DNA from: Mollicutes bacterium
GTDB lineage: Bacteria; Bacillota_I; Bacilli_A; Izemoplasmatales; Izemoplasmataceae
DNA: 6,549 bases
Assembly (NCBI GenBank): GCA_003551405.1
Contig: PUMO01000086.1
Location: 1-6,549, forward strand
Reading direction: 5' to 3'
Below, piece by piece: positions 1-5,047 of the stretch. Numbering within the stretch: the stretch's first letter is position 1; each line of letters begins with the position of its first letter. A program made the translations under genes and the position numbers. Under the pieces are notes generated by a model. The model was not told where the DNA came from. It was given only the letters and a program-made list of their open reading frames with translations, and did not search any database.

Positions 1-1010
1 CGATTTATCGCCAGACTATGTATATGCTGTTCATGATTTCTACCATTATCATTTTCCTTTACGGGGGACGACAAGTTGTTGCAGGCACGTTATCGGTTGG
101 TGTACTAAGCAGTTTTTACTTTTACTTGCGCCGGTTCTTTGAACCGATCCAACAACTTGCTGAACAGTTTAATGTCATTCAATCCGCATTTGCATCAAGT
201 GAACGGATCTTTGCGATTTTGGATGAAAAGCCACAAGTGCTTGATGACCCTGAGGCCATTGAACTCGATGATGTTGAAGGTGAGATTGAATTTCGTGATG
301 TATGGTTCCGCTATGTTGAAGACGAATGGGTCTTAAAAGGTGTCAGTTTTCATGTAAACCCTAAAGAATCTGTCGCCTTTGTCGGTGCGACGGGTGCGGG
401 TAAAACAACCATTTTATCCTTGTTGACACGGGATTATGATATTCAGGGTGGCCAAATTTTTCTTGATGGTATTGACATCACTAAAATTAAAATATCTTCA
501 CTGCGCAAGTTTGTCGGCGTCATGCTTCAGGATGTCTTTATGTTCTCAGGAACCATAAGAAGTAACATCACTCTGCGTGCCGATGATGATTTTACCGACG
601 AAGAAGTTAAGGAAGCCGCTGAATATGTTGGCGCCGATAAGTTCATTGAAAAACAAAACAACGGTTACTTAGAACCAGTGCGCGAACGCGGAAACAATTT
701 TTCTGCGGGTCAGCGTCAATTGATTAGTTTTGCGCGCACACTGGCGCACAAACCTCGTATTATGATTCTTGATGAAGCGACCGCAAACATTGACACTGAA
801 ACAGAAGAACTCATTCAGGAATCGCTTAAAAAGATGATGAGTATTGGAACCATGCTTATTGTGGCGCACCGCCTTTCAACGATTCAACACGTTGATAAAA
901 TCATTGTGCTTCAACAAGGTGAAATCCTTGAACAAGGCAGTCACCAGGAGCTCTTAAGACAAAAGGGCCATTATTATTACCTCTATAAATTACAATACGA
1001 AGAAGCGTAA
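1..1010 (+). CDS. ABC exporter half-subunit, C-terminal part (5'-truncated by window edge)
   Basis: This is the end of a type I ABC exporter (membrane domain fused to ATPase), which pumps drugs, lipids or peptides out of the cell using ATP. The frame is open from base 3, so the true start is upstream; about 335 residues of a usual ~580-600 are visible. Counting from the Met at base 18, the last membrane helices lie near 3-16 and 24-40. The nucleotide-binding domain then shows A-loop Tyr99, Walker A GATGAGKT (123-130), Q-loop Gln171, signature FSAGQ (228-232), Walker B ending LDE with catalytic Glu253, D-loop ATANID and switch His284. A non-canonical signature together with an intact Walker B Glu and the DEATANIDTETE context is typical of the second subunit of heterodimeric exporters (YheH/LmrD/TM288 type). 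The partner gene is therefore expected just upstream, outside the window. Substrate is unknown. Stop is TAA, followed by a terminator. Confidence 0.93.
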   Translation, partial: IYRQTMYMLFMISTIIIFLYGGRQVVAGTLSVGVLSSFYFYLRRFFEPIQQLAEQFNVIQSAFASSERIFAILDEKPQVLDDPEAIELDDVEGEIEFRDVWFRYVEDEWVLKGVSFHVNPKESVAFVGATGAGKTTILSLLTRDYDIQGGQIFLDGIDITKIKISSLRKFVGVMLQDVFMFSGTIRSNITLRADDDFTDEEVKEAAEYVGADKFIEKQNNGYLEPVRERGNNFSAGQRQLISFARTLAHKPRIMILDEATANIDTETEELIQESLKKMMSIGTMLIVAHRLSTIQHVDKIIVLQQGEILEQGSHQELLRQKGHYYYLYKLQYEEA

Positions 1011-1015
1011 TCTCA

Positions 1016-1055
1016 AAACAACCCTTGCTAAGGATGCAAGGGTTGTTTCATTCAT
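1016..1055 (+). terminator. Intrinsic terminator after the ABC exporter gene
   Basis: A perfect 13-bp inverted repeat (arms 1016-1028 and 1036-1048, AAACAACCCTTGC and its complement) with a 7-base loop begins 6 bases after the ABC stop codon. The T-tract is interrupted (GTTGTTTCATTCATT), so the hairpin is strong but the U-run is modest. It separates the exporter gene from the promoter of the next operon. Confidence 0.85.
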
Positions 1056-1083
1056 TGCACTAACCGATTATTATTAGTATAAT
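1055..1083 (+). promoter_or_regulatory. Sigma-70/SigA-type promoter of the GT-like / AKR / GGDEF-EAL operon
   Basis: The -10 box TATAAT (1078-1083) is a perfect consensus. It is 17 bases from a weak -35, TTGCAC (1055-1060, 3 of 6 matches). The predicted transcription start near 1090 leaves an 18-base leader containing only the ribosome binding site GAGGGGG (1094-1100), 7 bases before the ATG at 1108. No operator or riboswitch fits in such a short leader. Confidence 0.7.
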
Positions 1084-1107
1084 GATTGTAAGTGAGGGGG
1101 ATAAGCC

Positions 1108-2118
1108 ATGATGGTTTTGTTAACATTTGTTTTAGCAATGCTTGTCATGATTGATTATCATTATCGTTATAAGACTGAGACCATGCTTCATTTTAAAAAC
1201 GACCATACATTAAGCATTATATATGTAGTTAATCATTACAACGATCATGTCCAGTCTGCAATTGATCAAATGGCAACCATGAAACATGAATTGATCATTG
1301 TTGATGTTGATGGTGCATTTGAAGGCACCTTACCAGATGGTGTAAGACATGTAAGCTTTGAAAGTTCGCCAGGGACTAGAACCATCACACGATTGTTTGA
1401 TGCGTACCGTAAAGGCGTTAATGACGCGACGCATCCATATTTGCTTTTTATGGATGATACCCACATGCTTACTCAATTAAAAACATTGAATACGCTTGCG
1501 GACAATTTGAGTGAAAATCAAATTCTTACCATGAAACCGTCCTATCCATTTCGTGAAAAGCATGAAGGATATGCGATGTTTTATGATTTGTTCGATGACA
1601 TGCAGTTTACCAATGAAAAGATTAATCCGCATTTTTTTCTCATGAAAGAAGAGACCGTTTCCTTTTGTGAACTATTTGAAAGTGCTTTGAATGACCTTGA
1701 AGCTCTGGAATACTATGCACACATGAAAAACATCAGTATTGTGCATGCGACGAACCAACGTAACTTGTTTAAATTGGACAGTGGCGCGGGCTATAAACTG
1801 AAAACACGCACCATGATTGATACCATTAGTGAGGCGGGACGAATGTTTTTGTTCTCACGTGTCATTTTATTCATGTTTGTGTTTCATCTTTTTTATATTT
1901 TTGCATTTTGGTACTGGAACATGTTCAGTCCTTTCGCGCTCATCATTGTGCCCATCACTTATTATGTTGCCATGTACAATTCTCACCGTGCCCATCCCAT
2001 CAATTATGTTTTGTTACCGATGTACATGCTCTATTTTGATGGGGTGTTGATTGTTGGGATCATTAGAAAAATCATTAAAAAAATTGGTTCTATAAAACCA
2101 TCTGCTAAACCAAATTAA
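1108..2118 (+). CDS. Membrane protein with diverged glycosyltransferase family 2-like domain
   Basis: A 336-residue protein with an N-terminal membrane anchor (about 2-16), a soluble domain (about 33-230) and three C-terminal hydrophobic helices (about 248-270, 275-291, 298-318). The soluble part follows a GT-A pattern: a first strand LSIIYVVNHYND (35-46), a second strand ELIIVDVDG (61-69, where active GT2 enzymes usually have VDDGS) and a third strand YLLFMDDTH (111-119, at the DxD position). The layout recalls membrane GT2 enzymes such as the CrtQ-like carotenoid glycosyltransferases. However, the DxD reads DDT and no QxxRW motif is seen, so the metal-binding site looks altered and activity is uncertain. 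The role could be sugar transfer to a lipid or a non-catalytic derivative. It is first in an operon: the promoter is 25 bases upstream and the next gene starts 15 bases after its stop. An adjacent second ATG (1111) is an equally possible start. Family assignment is inferred from motif order, not from a database hit. Confidence 0.6.
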   Translation: MMVLLTFVLAMLVMIDYHYRYKTETMLHFKNDHTLSIIYVVNHYNDHVQSAIDQMATMKHELIIVDVDGAFEGTLPDGVRHVSFESSPGTRTITRLFDAYRKGVNDATHPYLLFMDDTHMLTQLKTLNTLADNLSENQILTMKPSYPFREKHEGYAMFYDLFDDMQFTNEKINPHFFLMKEETVSFCELFESALNDLEALEYYAHMKNISIVHATNQRNLFKLDSGAGYKLKTRTMIDTISEAGRMFLFSRVILFMFVFHLFYIFAFWYWNMFSPFALIIVPITYYVAMYNSHRAHPINYVLLPMYMLYFDGVLIVGIIRKIIKKIGSIKPSAKPN

Positions 2119-2125
2119 GAAGGAG
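2117..2125 (+). promoter_or_regulatory. Ribosome binding site that fixes the aldo/keto reductase start at 2134
   Basis: AAGAAGGAG ends 8 bases before the ATG at 2134. An in-frame GTG at 2125 overlaps this Shine-Dalgarno sequence itself and cannot be served by it, so the shorter start is chosen. The resulting N-terminus, MQQIKLNNGVTIP, is the standard beginning for the family. The site overlaps the stop codon of the upstream gene, suggesting translational coupling. Confidence 0.85.
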
Positions 2126-2133
2126 TGTTAACA

Positions 2134-2955
2134 ATGCAACAAATCAAACTGAACAATGGGGTAACCATACCGCAACTGGGTCTGGGCACCTTTCGGGCAA
2201 AAGATAACGAAGCCTATGAATCCGTCCTCCACGCACTTAAAAGTGGGTATCGTCATATTGATACTGCCTCGATTTATGGCAACGAAGAACAAGTCGGAAA
2301 AGCCATCAAGGATTCTGGCATCCCACGTGAAGATATTTTTGTGACTACTAAACTTTTCAACAGTGACCAAGGCTATCTTAAAGCTAAAAAAGCATTAAAA
2401 CGATCACTTCAAAGACTGGATTTAGATTATGTGGACCTTTATTTGATTCACTGGCCCCAGTCTTATGAACTGACTGCCGATTCGTATCAGGCCATGGAAG
2501 AGATGTATTTGGATGGTCTTACACGAGCAATTGGGGTTTCCAATTTCAATTTCCACCATCTCGAACACTTGTTTGAAACCGCAGAGATTATCCCGCAAGT
2601 TAATCAAGTGGAAACCCATGTCTTTGTACAAAACCATAAACTTCAGGAATTCTGCATGAAAAACGGCATCTATCTTGAAGCCTATGCACCGGTGGCTTCC
2701 CATGAAATTGAACGTGTGCTTGAAAATGAAACCTTGAGTGAGATTGCAAATAAATACAATAAATCCAATCCTCAAATAGCAATCAAGTATTTGCTTGAAC
2801 GCGACATCATTGTTATCCCCAAATCCGTGACACCAAAACGCATTGAAGAAAATATTGATTTGTTTGATTTTTCACTGATGGATGAAGAAATTGAAAAGAT
2901 TGATGGCTTGAACCGTGGCCGCAAACTTTTCCCAGACCCAGATAACATAGGGTAA
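2134..2955 (+). CDS. Aldo/keto reductase (YvgN / 2,5-diketo-D-gluconate reductase type)
   Basis: A soluble 273-residue NADPH-dependent oxidoreductase with a TIM barrel, expected to reduce aldehydes or ketones to alcohols in the cytoplasm. The full catalytic tetrad is present: Asp43 (HIDTA), Tyr48 (SIYGNE), Lys73 (TTKLF) and His106 (LIHWP). Other family marks are GLGTF (16-20), RAIGVSNF (131-138), QVNQVE (155-160) and the cofactor-phosphate segment IPKS...R...N (228-240). Length and both ends match the bacterial AKR5-like group, which includes glyoxal/methylglyoxal reductases and diketogluconate reductases, so the exact substrate cannot be told from sequence. It sits 15 bases after the GT-like gene and 17 bases before the GGDEF-EAL gene, so it is almost certainly in the same transcript; it could detoxify a carbonyl or act on a product of that pathway, but this is inference. 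Confidence 0.95.
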   Translation: MQQIKLNNGVTIPQLGLGTFRAKDNEAYESVLHALKSGYRHIDTASIYGNEEQVGKAIKDSGIPREDIFVTTKLFNSDQGYLKAKKALKRSLQRLDLDYVDLYLIHWPQSYELTADSYQAMEEMYLDGLTRAIGVSNFNFHHLEHLFETAEIIPQVNQVETHVFVQNHKLQEFCMKNGIYLEAYAPVASHEIERVLENETLSEIANKYNKSNPQIAIKYLLERDIIVIPKSVTPKRIEENIDLFDFSLMDEEIEKIDGLNRGRKLFPDPDNIG

Positions 2956-2960
2956 TACAC

Positions 2961-2964
2961 GGAG
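2961..2964 (+). promoter_or_regulatory. Ribosome binding site of the GGDEF-EAL gene
   Basis: GGAG lies 8 bases before the ATG at 2973, within the 17-base gap after the aldo/keto reductase stop. It supports 2973 as the start and continued operon translation. Confidence 0.75.
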
Positions 2965-2972
2965 TGTGAACC

Positions 2973-3845
2973 ATGCCAAACCCAACGACACTTGAAATGC
3001 CATTATTGATAGGGTTAATCAGTGCGCTTTTTATGATAGGCGCACTGATTGTTTTTGCGGTGAGTCGCATCATTAAACTAAGACGCCTCGAAAAACAAGT
3101 TTATAAAGATCCGCTTACTGATTTGTACCGCTCAACATACTTGGAGAAGAATTTTTCTGATTTTTTAGTTAAAGCAGATTTGAACCTGTCGTTTTACTAT
3201 GTCAATATTGATAACTTTAAAAATTATAACGACATGTTCGGTTTCAATCTGACCGACATATTACTAAAGCAATTTTCGGCGCGCTTAAAAGAAATAGCGC
3301 CGACAGAAGAGTATGTCTTCAGGGTACATAGTGATCGCTTTATTGTTTTGAGCCCGACAAAAAAAGATGCAGAAGGGGGATTTACAGACCAATTATTAAA
3401 TAAGCTAAAAAAGCCCTATACAGTGGAAGAACATGCCTTTAGACTCACTGTCTCGATTGGCCGTTATGATATCAATGAAAGTGCCCCAACGTATCATGAT
3501 GTGCTTTTGAAAAGTGAACTGGCCCATGAAGAGGCCAAGCGCATCGGTAAAGACCAACTGGTTGTGTATTCCCAAAAGCTGCGCAAAGAGCACCAAAACA
3601 TGTTTGATATGTACCGTTTTATAAAAGACGCCCTGAACAATGATTCGTTTTACATGGAATTTCAACCCATTCTCAGAACACAAGAACAAACCATTGCTGG
3701 TGTTGAATCATTGATTCGTTTCGACCTTAAACATAAGCTTCTGTTTCCAGCAGACATTATCAGGTATGCAGAGAAATTTAATATGATTGAGCTGATTGAC
3801 CGTTATGTCATCGAACAATCATTTAATGCATTCAAATCGTTTTAG
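2973..3845 (+). CDS. N-terminal half: membrane helix, degenerate GGDEF, first part of EAL
   Basis: As written this encodes 290 residues. A single hydrophobic helix (about 10-31) is followed by the basic segment RIIKLRRLEK, which should place the rest in the cytoplasm. The GGDEF-like domain starts at DPLTDLYR (46-53) and contains the metal-site-like strand YYVNIDNFKNYND (75-87). Its signature loop reads HSDRF (119-123) instead of GGDEF and there is no RxxD inhibitory site, so diguanylate cyclase activity is not expected; such domains often act as GTP sensors or scaffolds. The EAL domain begins near 226 (FYMEFQPI) and carries its first catalytic Glu at 245, in VESL rather than VEAL. Translation ends at TAG after residue 290, leaving the barrel incomplete. 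Third gene of its operon. Confidence 0.8.
   Translation: MPNPTTLEMPLLIGLISALFMIGALIVFAVSRIIKLRRLEKQVYKDPLTDLYRSTYLEKNFSDFLVKADLNLSFYYVNIDNFKNYNDMFGFNLTDILLKQFSARLKEIAPTEEYVFRVHSDRFIVLSPTKKDAEGGFTDQLLNKLKKPYTVEEHAFRLTVSIGRYDINESAPTYHDVLLKSELAHEEAKRIGKDQLVVYSQKLRKEHQNMFDMYRFIKDALNNDSFYMEFQPILRTQEQTIAGVESLIRFDLKHKLLFPADIIRYAEKFNMIELIDRYVIEQSFNAFKSF
3017..3056 (+). repeat. Perfect 11-bp inverted repeat plus T5 inside the coding start of the GGDEF-EAL gene
   Basis: The arms AATCAGTGCGC (3017-3027) and GCGCACTGATT (3040-3050) are exact complements around a 12-base loop, and the second arm is followed by G then TTTTT (3052-3056). This has the shape of an intrinsic terminator, but it lies over codons 15-28, within the membrane helix. 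It encodes the mirrored peptide ISALFMIGALI. It may act as an attenuator or be chance; the symmetry is certain, the function is not. Confidence 0.5.
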
Positions 3846-3857
3846 GAACATGACGTG
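3844..3857 (+). promoter_or_regulatory. Possible internal ribosome binding site and GTG start after the amber codon
   Basis: The amber codon and the next two bases form AGGA (3844-3847), 7 bases before an in-frame GTG (3855-3857). Spacing is ideal for reinitiation by a ribosome that stops at TAG, although the match is only four bases. Confidence 0.35.
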
Positions 3858-4361
3858 CCCCTTGACTTCATTGCGGTGAACATATCAAGTTCGGAAGTGC
3901 TTAACGAAGACTTTTTTGATTTTATTGAATCTACCGCCAAAACTTATGAAATCAACCCAAGTGACGTCGTGATTGAATTCACTGAGACCGTTGACCCTGA
4001 ACGCCTTGAAAATGAATCACGGTTCATACGCAGGCTGCGAAGCATCGGATTCAAAGTTGCGATTGATGATTTTGGCTCTGGGTATTCTAGTATGATCAGA
4101 CTTTCAAAAACGACCCTTGATCGCATTAAAATTGATAAATCCTTTGTGACTGACATTGTCAATTCAAACTCAAACCAAGCGCTAATTAAGGCTATGGTTG
4201 ATCTTGGTCGCGCATTCAATATCGATGTGGTAGTAGAAGGGGTGGAAACAAAAGAAGAATACGATTTCATGCGTCAACAAGCGATACAATATATTCAAGG
4301 CTATTACTTTTATAAGGGTATGGAAGCAAATGAAATTATCCGTTTGTTCGCAAAACATTAA
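3855..4361 (+). CDS. C-terminal half: main catalytic part of the EAL phosphodiesterase domain
   Basis: This frame gives 168 residues from GTG 3855, or 171 codons counted from just after the TAG. It holds nearly all EAL-type residues for metal and c-di-GMP binding: Asn9 (VNIS), Glu41 (IEFTE), Asp71-Asp72 (DDFGSGYSS, with loop 6 intact), Lys92 (KID), Glu128 (VVEGVE) and Gln148 (YIQGYYF). The only missing catalytic residue, the Glu of the EAL motif, is upstream of the stop at position 245 of the first half. Full-length protein would thus be expected to hydrolyse c-di-GMP to pGpG; this fragment alone lacks the first strand and helix of the barrel and probably would not fold as an enzyme. Ends at TAA, with no convincing terminator directly after it. 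Confidence 0.75.
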   Translation: MPLDFIAVNISSSEVLNEDFFDFIESTAKTYEINPSDVVIEFTETVDPERLENESRFIRRLRSIGFKVAIDDFGSGYSSMIRLSKTTLDRIKIDKSFVTDIVNSNSNQALIKAMVDLGRAFNIDVVVEGVETKEEYDFMRQQAIQYIQGYYFYKGMEANEIIRLFAKH

Positions 4362-4432
4362 AGTTTAAATACGAATTGTATTTATTAAAAATAATTATGT
4401 AGGATTTAACGGCTTTATTTGGCGCTTTAAAA

Positions 4433-4461
4433 TTGCAATGTTCATATTTCTGTGATAAACT
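4433..4461 (+). promoter_or_regulatory. Extended -10 promoter of the DUF2188 gene
   Basis: TTGCAA (4433-4438, 4 of 6) is 17 bases from TAAACT (4456-4461, 4 of 6), which is preceded by TGA (4453-4455), giving the extended -10 TGnTAAACT. The predicted start near 4468 leaves a leader of about 45 bases. The rest of the 152-base gap (4362-4513) is A/T-rich and shows no gene. Confidence 0.55.
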
Positions 4462-4494
4462 AGGCTGTGAAATTAGGTTTCTATTACTTTTTTG

Positions 4495-4500
4495 AAGGAG
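4495..4500 (+). promoter_or_regulatory. Ribosome binding site of the DUF2188 gene, with long spacing
   Basis: AAGGAG ends 13 bases before the ATG at 4514, longer than the usual 5-9. An ATG at 4501 touches the Shine-Dalgarno sequence and opens only a 13-codon frame, so 4514 is preferred because it gives the plausible N-terminus MGILKRLFGKKKK. Confidence 0.6.
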
Positions 4501-4513
4501 ATGAGATTGCTTA

Positions 4514-4978
4514 ATGGGAATTTTGAAGCGTTTGTTTGGTAAAAAGAAAAAAGTTGAAAAGGAAGACACTTCTGAACCTAAAAAAGAACAGGTTCAAGAT
4601 ACGTCGCGTGATGTGTCACTTGATGAAGTCAAAGATGAGCTTAACAGTTTGGAAACAGTAGAAAAAGATTCAGACATTGAAAATCAAACGGTTGAGAGTA
4701 AAACAGAAAAAGAATCTGTTGGCGATGAAGACAAAGAATCAACGACTACTAAGACCGATCAATCTAAACCAAAAACACCGCCCAAACAAACTGAGTCTAA
4801 AGACGATTCAACCCAAGAGTATCACATCAAGAAGCACTCTGAAGGCTGGCAAATTTGGCCAGTCGGCGGCAAAAAAGCATTGCGAGTGTTTAGTTATCAA
4901 AAAGAAGCCATTGACTATGCAAAAGAACAGAATCTGAATTTCAAGGTTTTCAAAGCAGACGGTTCACCCCGTCAATAA
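4514..4978 (+). CDS. DUF2188 protein with basic N-terminus and charged linker
   Basis: A 154-residue protein in three parts. Residues 1-13 (MGILKRLFGKKKK) form a short basic, amphipathic head that could touch the membrane or nucleic acid. Residues 14-100 are a low-complexity stretch rich in Lys, Glu, Asp, Ser and Thr, with almost no hydrophobic residues, and are probably disordered. Residues 102-154 form a compact C-terminal domain of the DUF2188 type: EYHIKKHSEGWQIWPVGG, then FSYQKEAIDYAKEQ, then the final KADGSPRQ. The function of DUF2188 is not known to me; the fold is small, and it often occurs as a single domain. The gene stands alone between its own promoter and a strong terminator, so nothing in the context gives it a role. 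Family call is from the pattern YHIxxxxxGWxIxxxGG...A...A...DG. Confidence 0.8.
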   Translation: MGILKRLFGKKKKVEKEDTSEPKKEQVQDTSRDVSLDEVKDELNSLETVEKDSDIENQTVESKTEKESVGDEDKESTTTKTDQSKPKTPPKQTESKDDSTQEYHIKKHSEGWQIWPVGGKKALRVFSYQKEAIDYAKEQNLNFKVFKADGSPRQ

Positions 4979-5007
4979 TAAAACCTACACACGTAGGTTT
5001 TATTTTT
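4977..5007 (+). terminator. Intrinsic terminator after the DUF2188 gene
   Basis: A perfect 12-bp stem (4977-4988 with 4993-5004) and a 4-base ACAC loop start inside the stop codon and run into TTTTATTTTT. The core is ACCTAC/GTAGGT. The A-run before and T-run after make it potentially bidirectional. It insulates the DUF2188 gene from the TetR-ABC operon. Confidence 0.92.
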
Positions 5008-5018
5008 AACTTAGTAAG

Positions 5019-5031
5019 TGACACTCTGTCA
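5019..5031 (+). promoter_or_regulatory. Candidate TetR operator (palindrome TGACA-CTC-TGTCA)
   Basis: A perfect inverted repeat of two 5-base arms around 3 bases, 16 bases before the TetR start codon. TetR-family repressors bind such short palindromes and commonly control their own operon, so this is the likely binding site of the adjacent regulator. The left arm overlaps GTGACA (5018-5023), a 5-of-6 match to a -35 box. Confidence 0.55.
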
Positions 5032-5034
5032 TAA

Positions 5035-5039
5035 AAGGA
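5035..5039 (+). promoter_or_regulatory. Ribosome binding site that fixes the TetR start at 5048
   Basis: AAGGA ends 8 bases before the ATG at 5048. Earlier in-frame starts (GTG 5018, ATG 5039) overlap the operator-like palindrome or the Shine-Dalgarno site itself. The protein from 5048 begins MPSQTFFNLSKNKRERI, a usual opening for this TetR subgroup. Confidence 0.8.
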
Positions 5040-5047
5040 TGATAATC

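Larger units (their letters stand above)
2973..4361 (+). pseudogene. Membrane-anchored GGDEF-EAL gene interrupted by an in-frame amber codon
   Basis: Bases 2973-3845 and 3855-4361 are in the same reading frame and are two halves of one protein, separated by a single TAG at 3843-3845 with no frameshift. Read through, the product would be 462 residues: one membrane helix, a degenerate GGDEF domain and a complete EAL (c-di-GMP phosphodiesterase) domain. The stop is codon 291, after FNAFKSF and before EHDVPLDFIAVNIS, in the helix-to-strand link of the EAL barrel rather than at a catalytic residue. A one-base change from CAG, AAG, GAG or TGG would create it. The downstream half shows no other damage, so the lesion is recent, a sequencing or assembly error, or a tolerated stop (readthrough or reinitiation). 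Labelled a pseudogene because that is the conservative reading; the two halves are listed separately. Confidence 0.7.

Noticed and set aside
2125..2133. GTG 2125 as the aldo/keto reductase start
   Set aside because: It overlaps the ribosome binding site; ATG 2134 has ideal spacing and the family-typical N-terminus.
2422..2775. Reverse-strand 117-codon frame opposite the aldo/keto reductase, and other reverse-strand frames
   Set aside because: They mirror well-supported forward genes, lack ribosome binding sites and show no recognisable domain; treated as shadows.
3843..3845. Pyrrolysine or whole-genome TAG recoding
   Set aside because: Only one TAG occurs in about 2,000 codons, the protein is not a methylamine methyltransferase, and no recoding element is seen; mutation or error is simpler.
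4366..4384. Hairpin TAAATAC-GAATT-GTATTTA just after the EAL stop, as an operon terminator
   Set aside because: The 7-bp stem is almost all A/T and no T-tract follows, so it is too weak to call.
4458..4485. Imperfect pairing of AAACTA with TAGGTTT in the DUF2188 leader as an RNA switch
   Set aside because: Only about six pairs with a bulge; no known riboswitch motif and no alternative terminator form.
4501..4542. 13-codon frame starting at ATG 4501 as a leader peptide of the DUF2188 gene
   Set aside because: The ATG directly touches the Shine-Dalgarno sequence, leaving no spacing for initiation, and the peptide has no regulatory hallmark such as a run of one codon.
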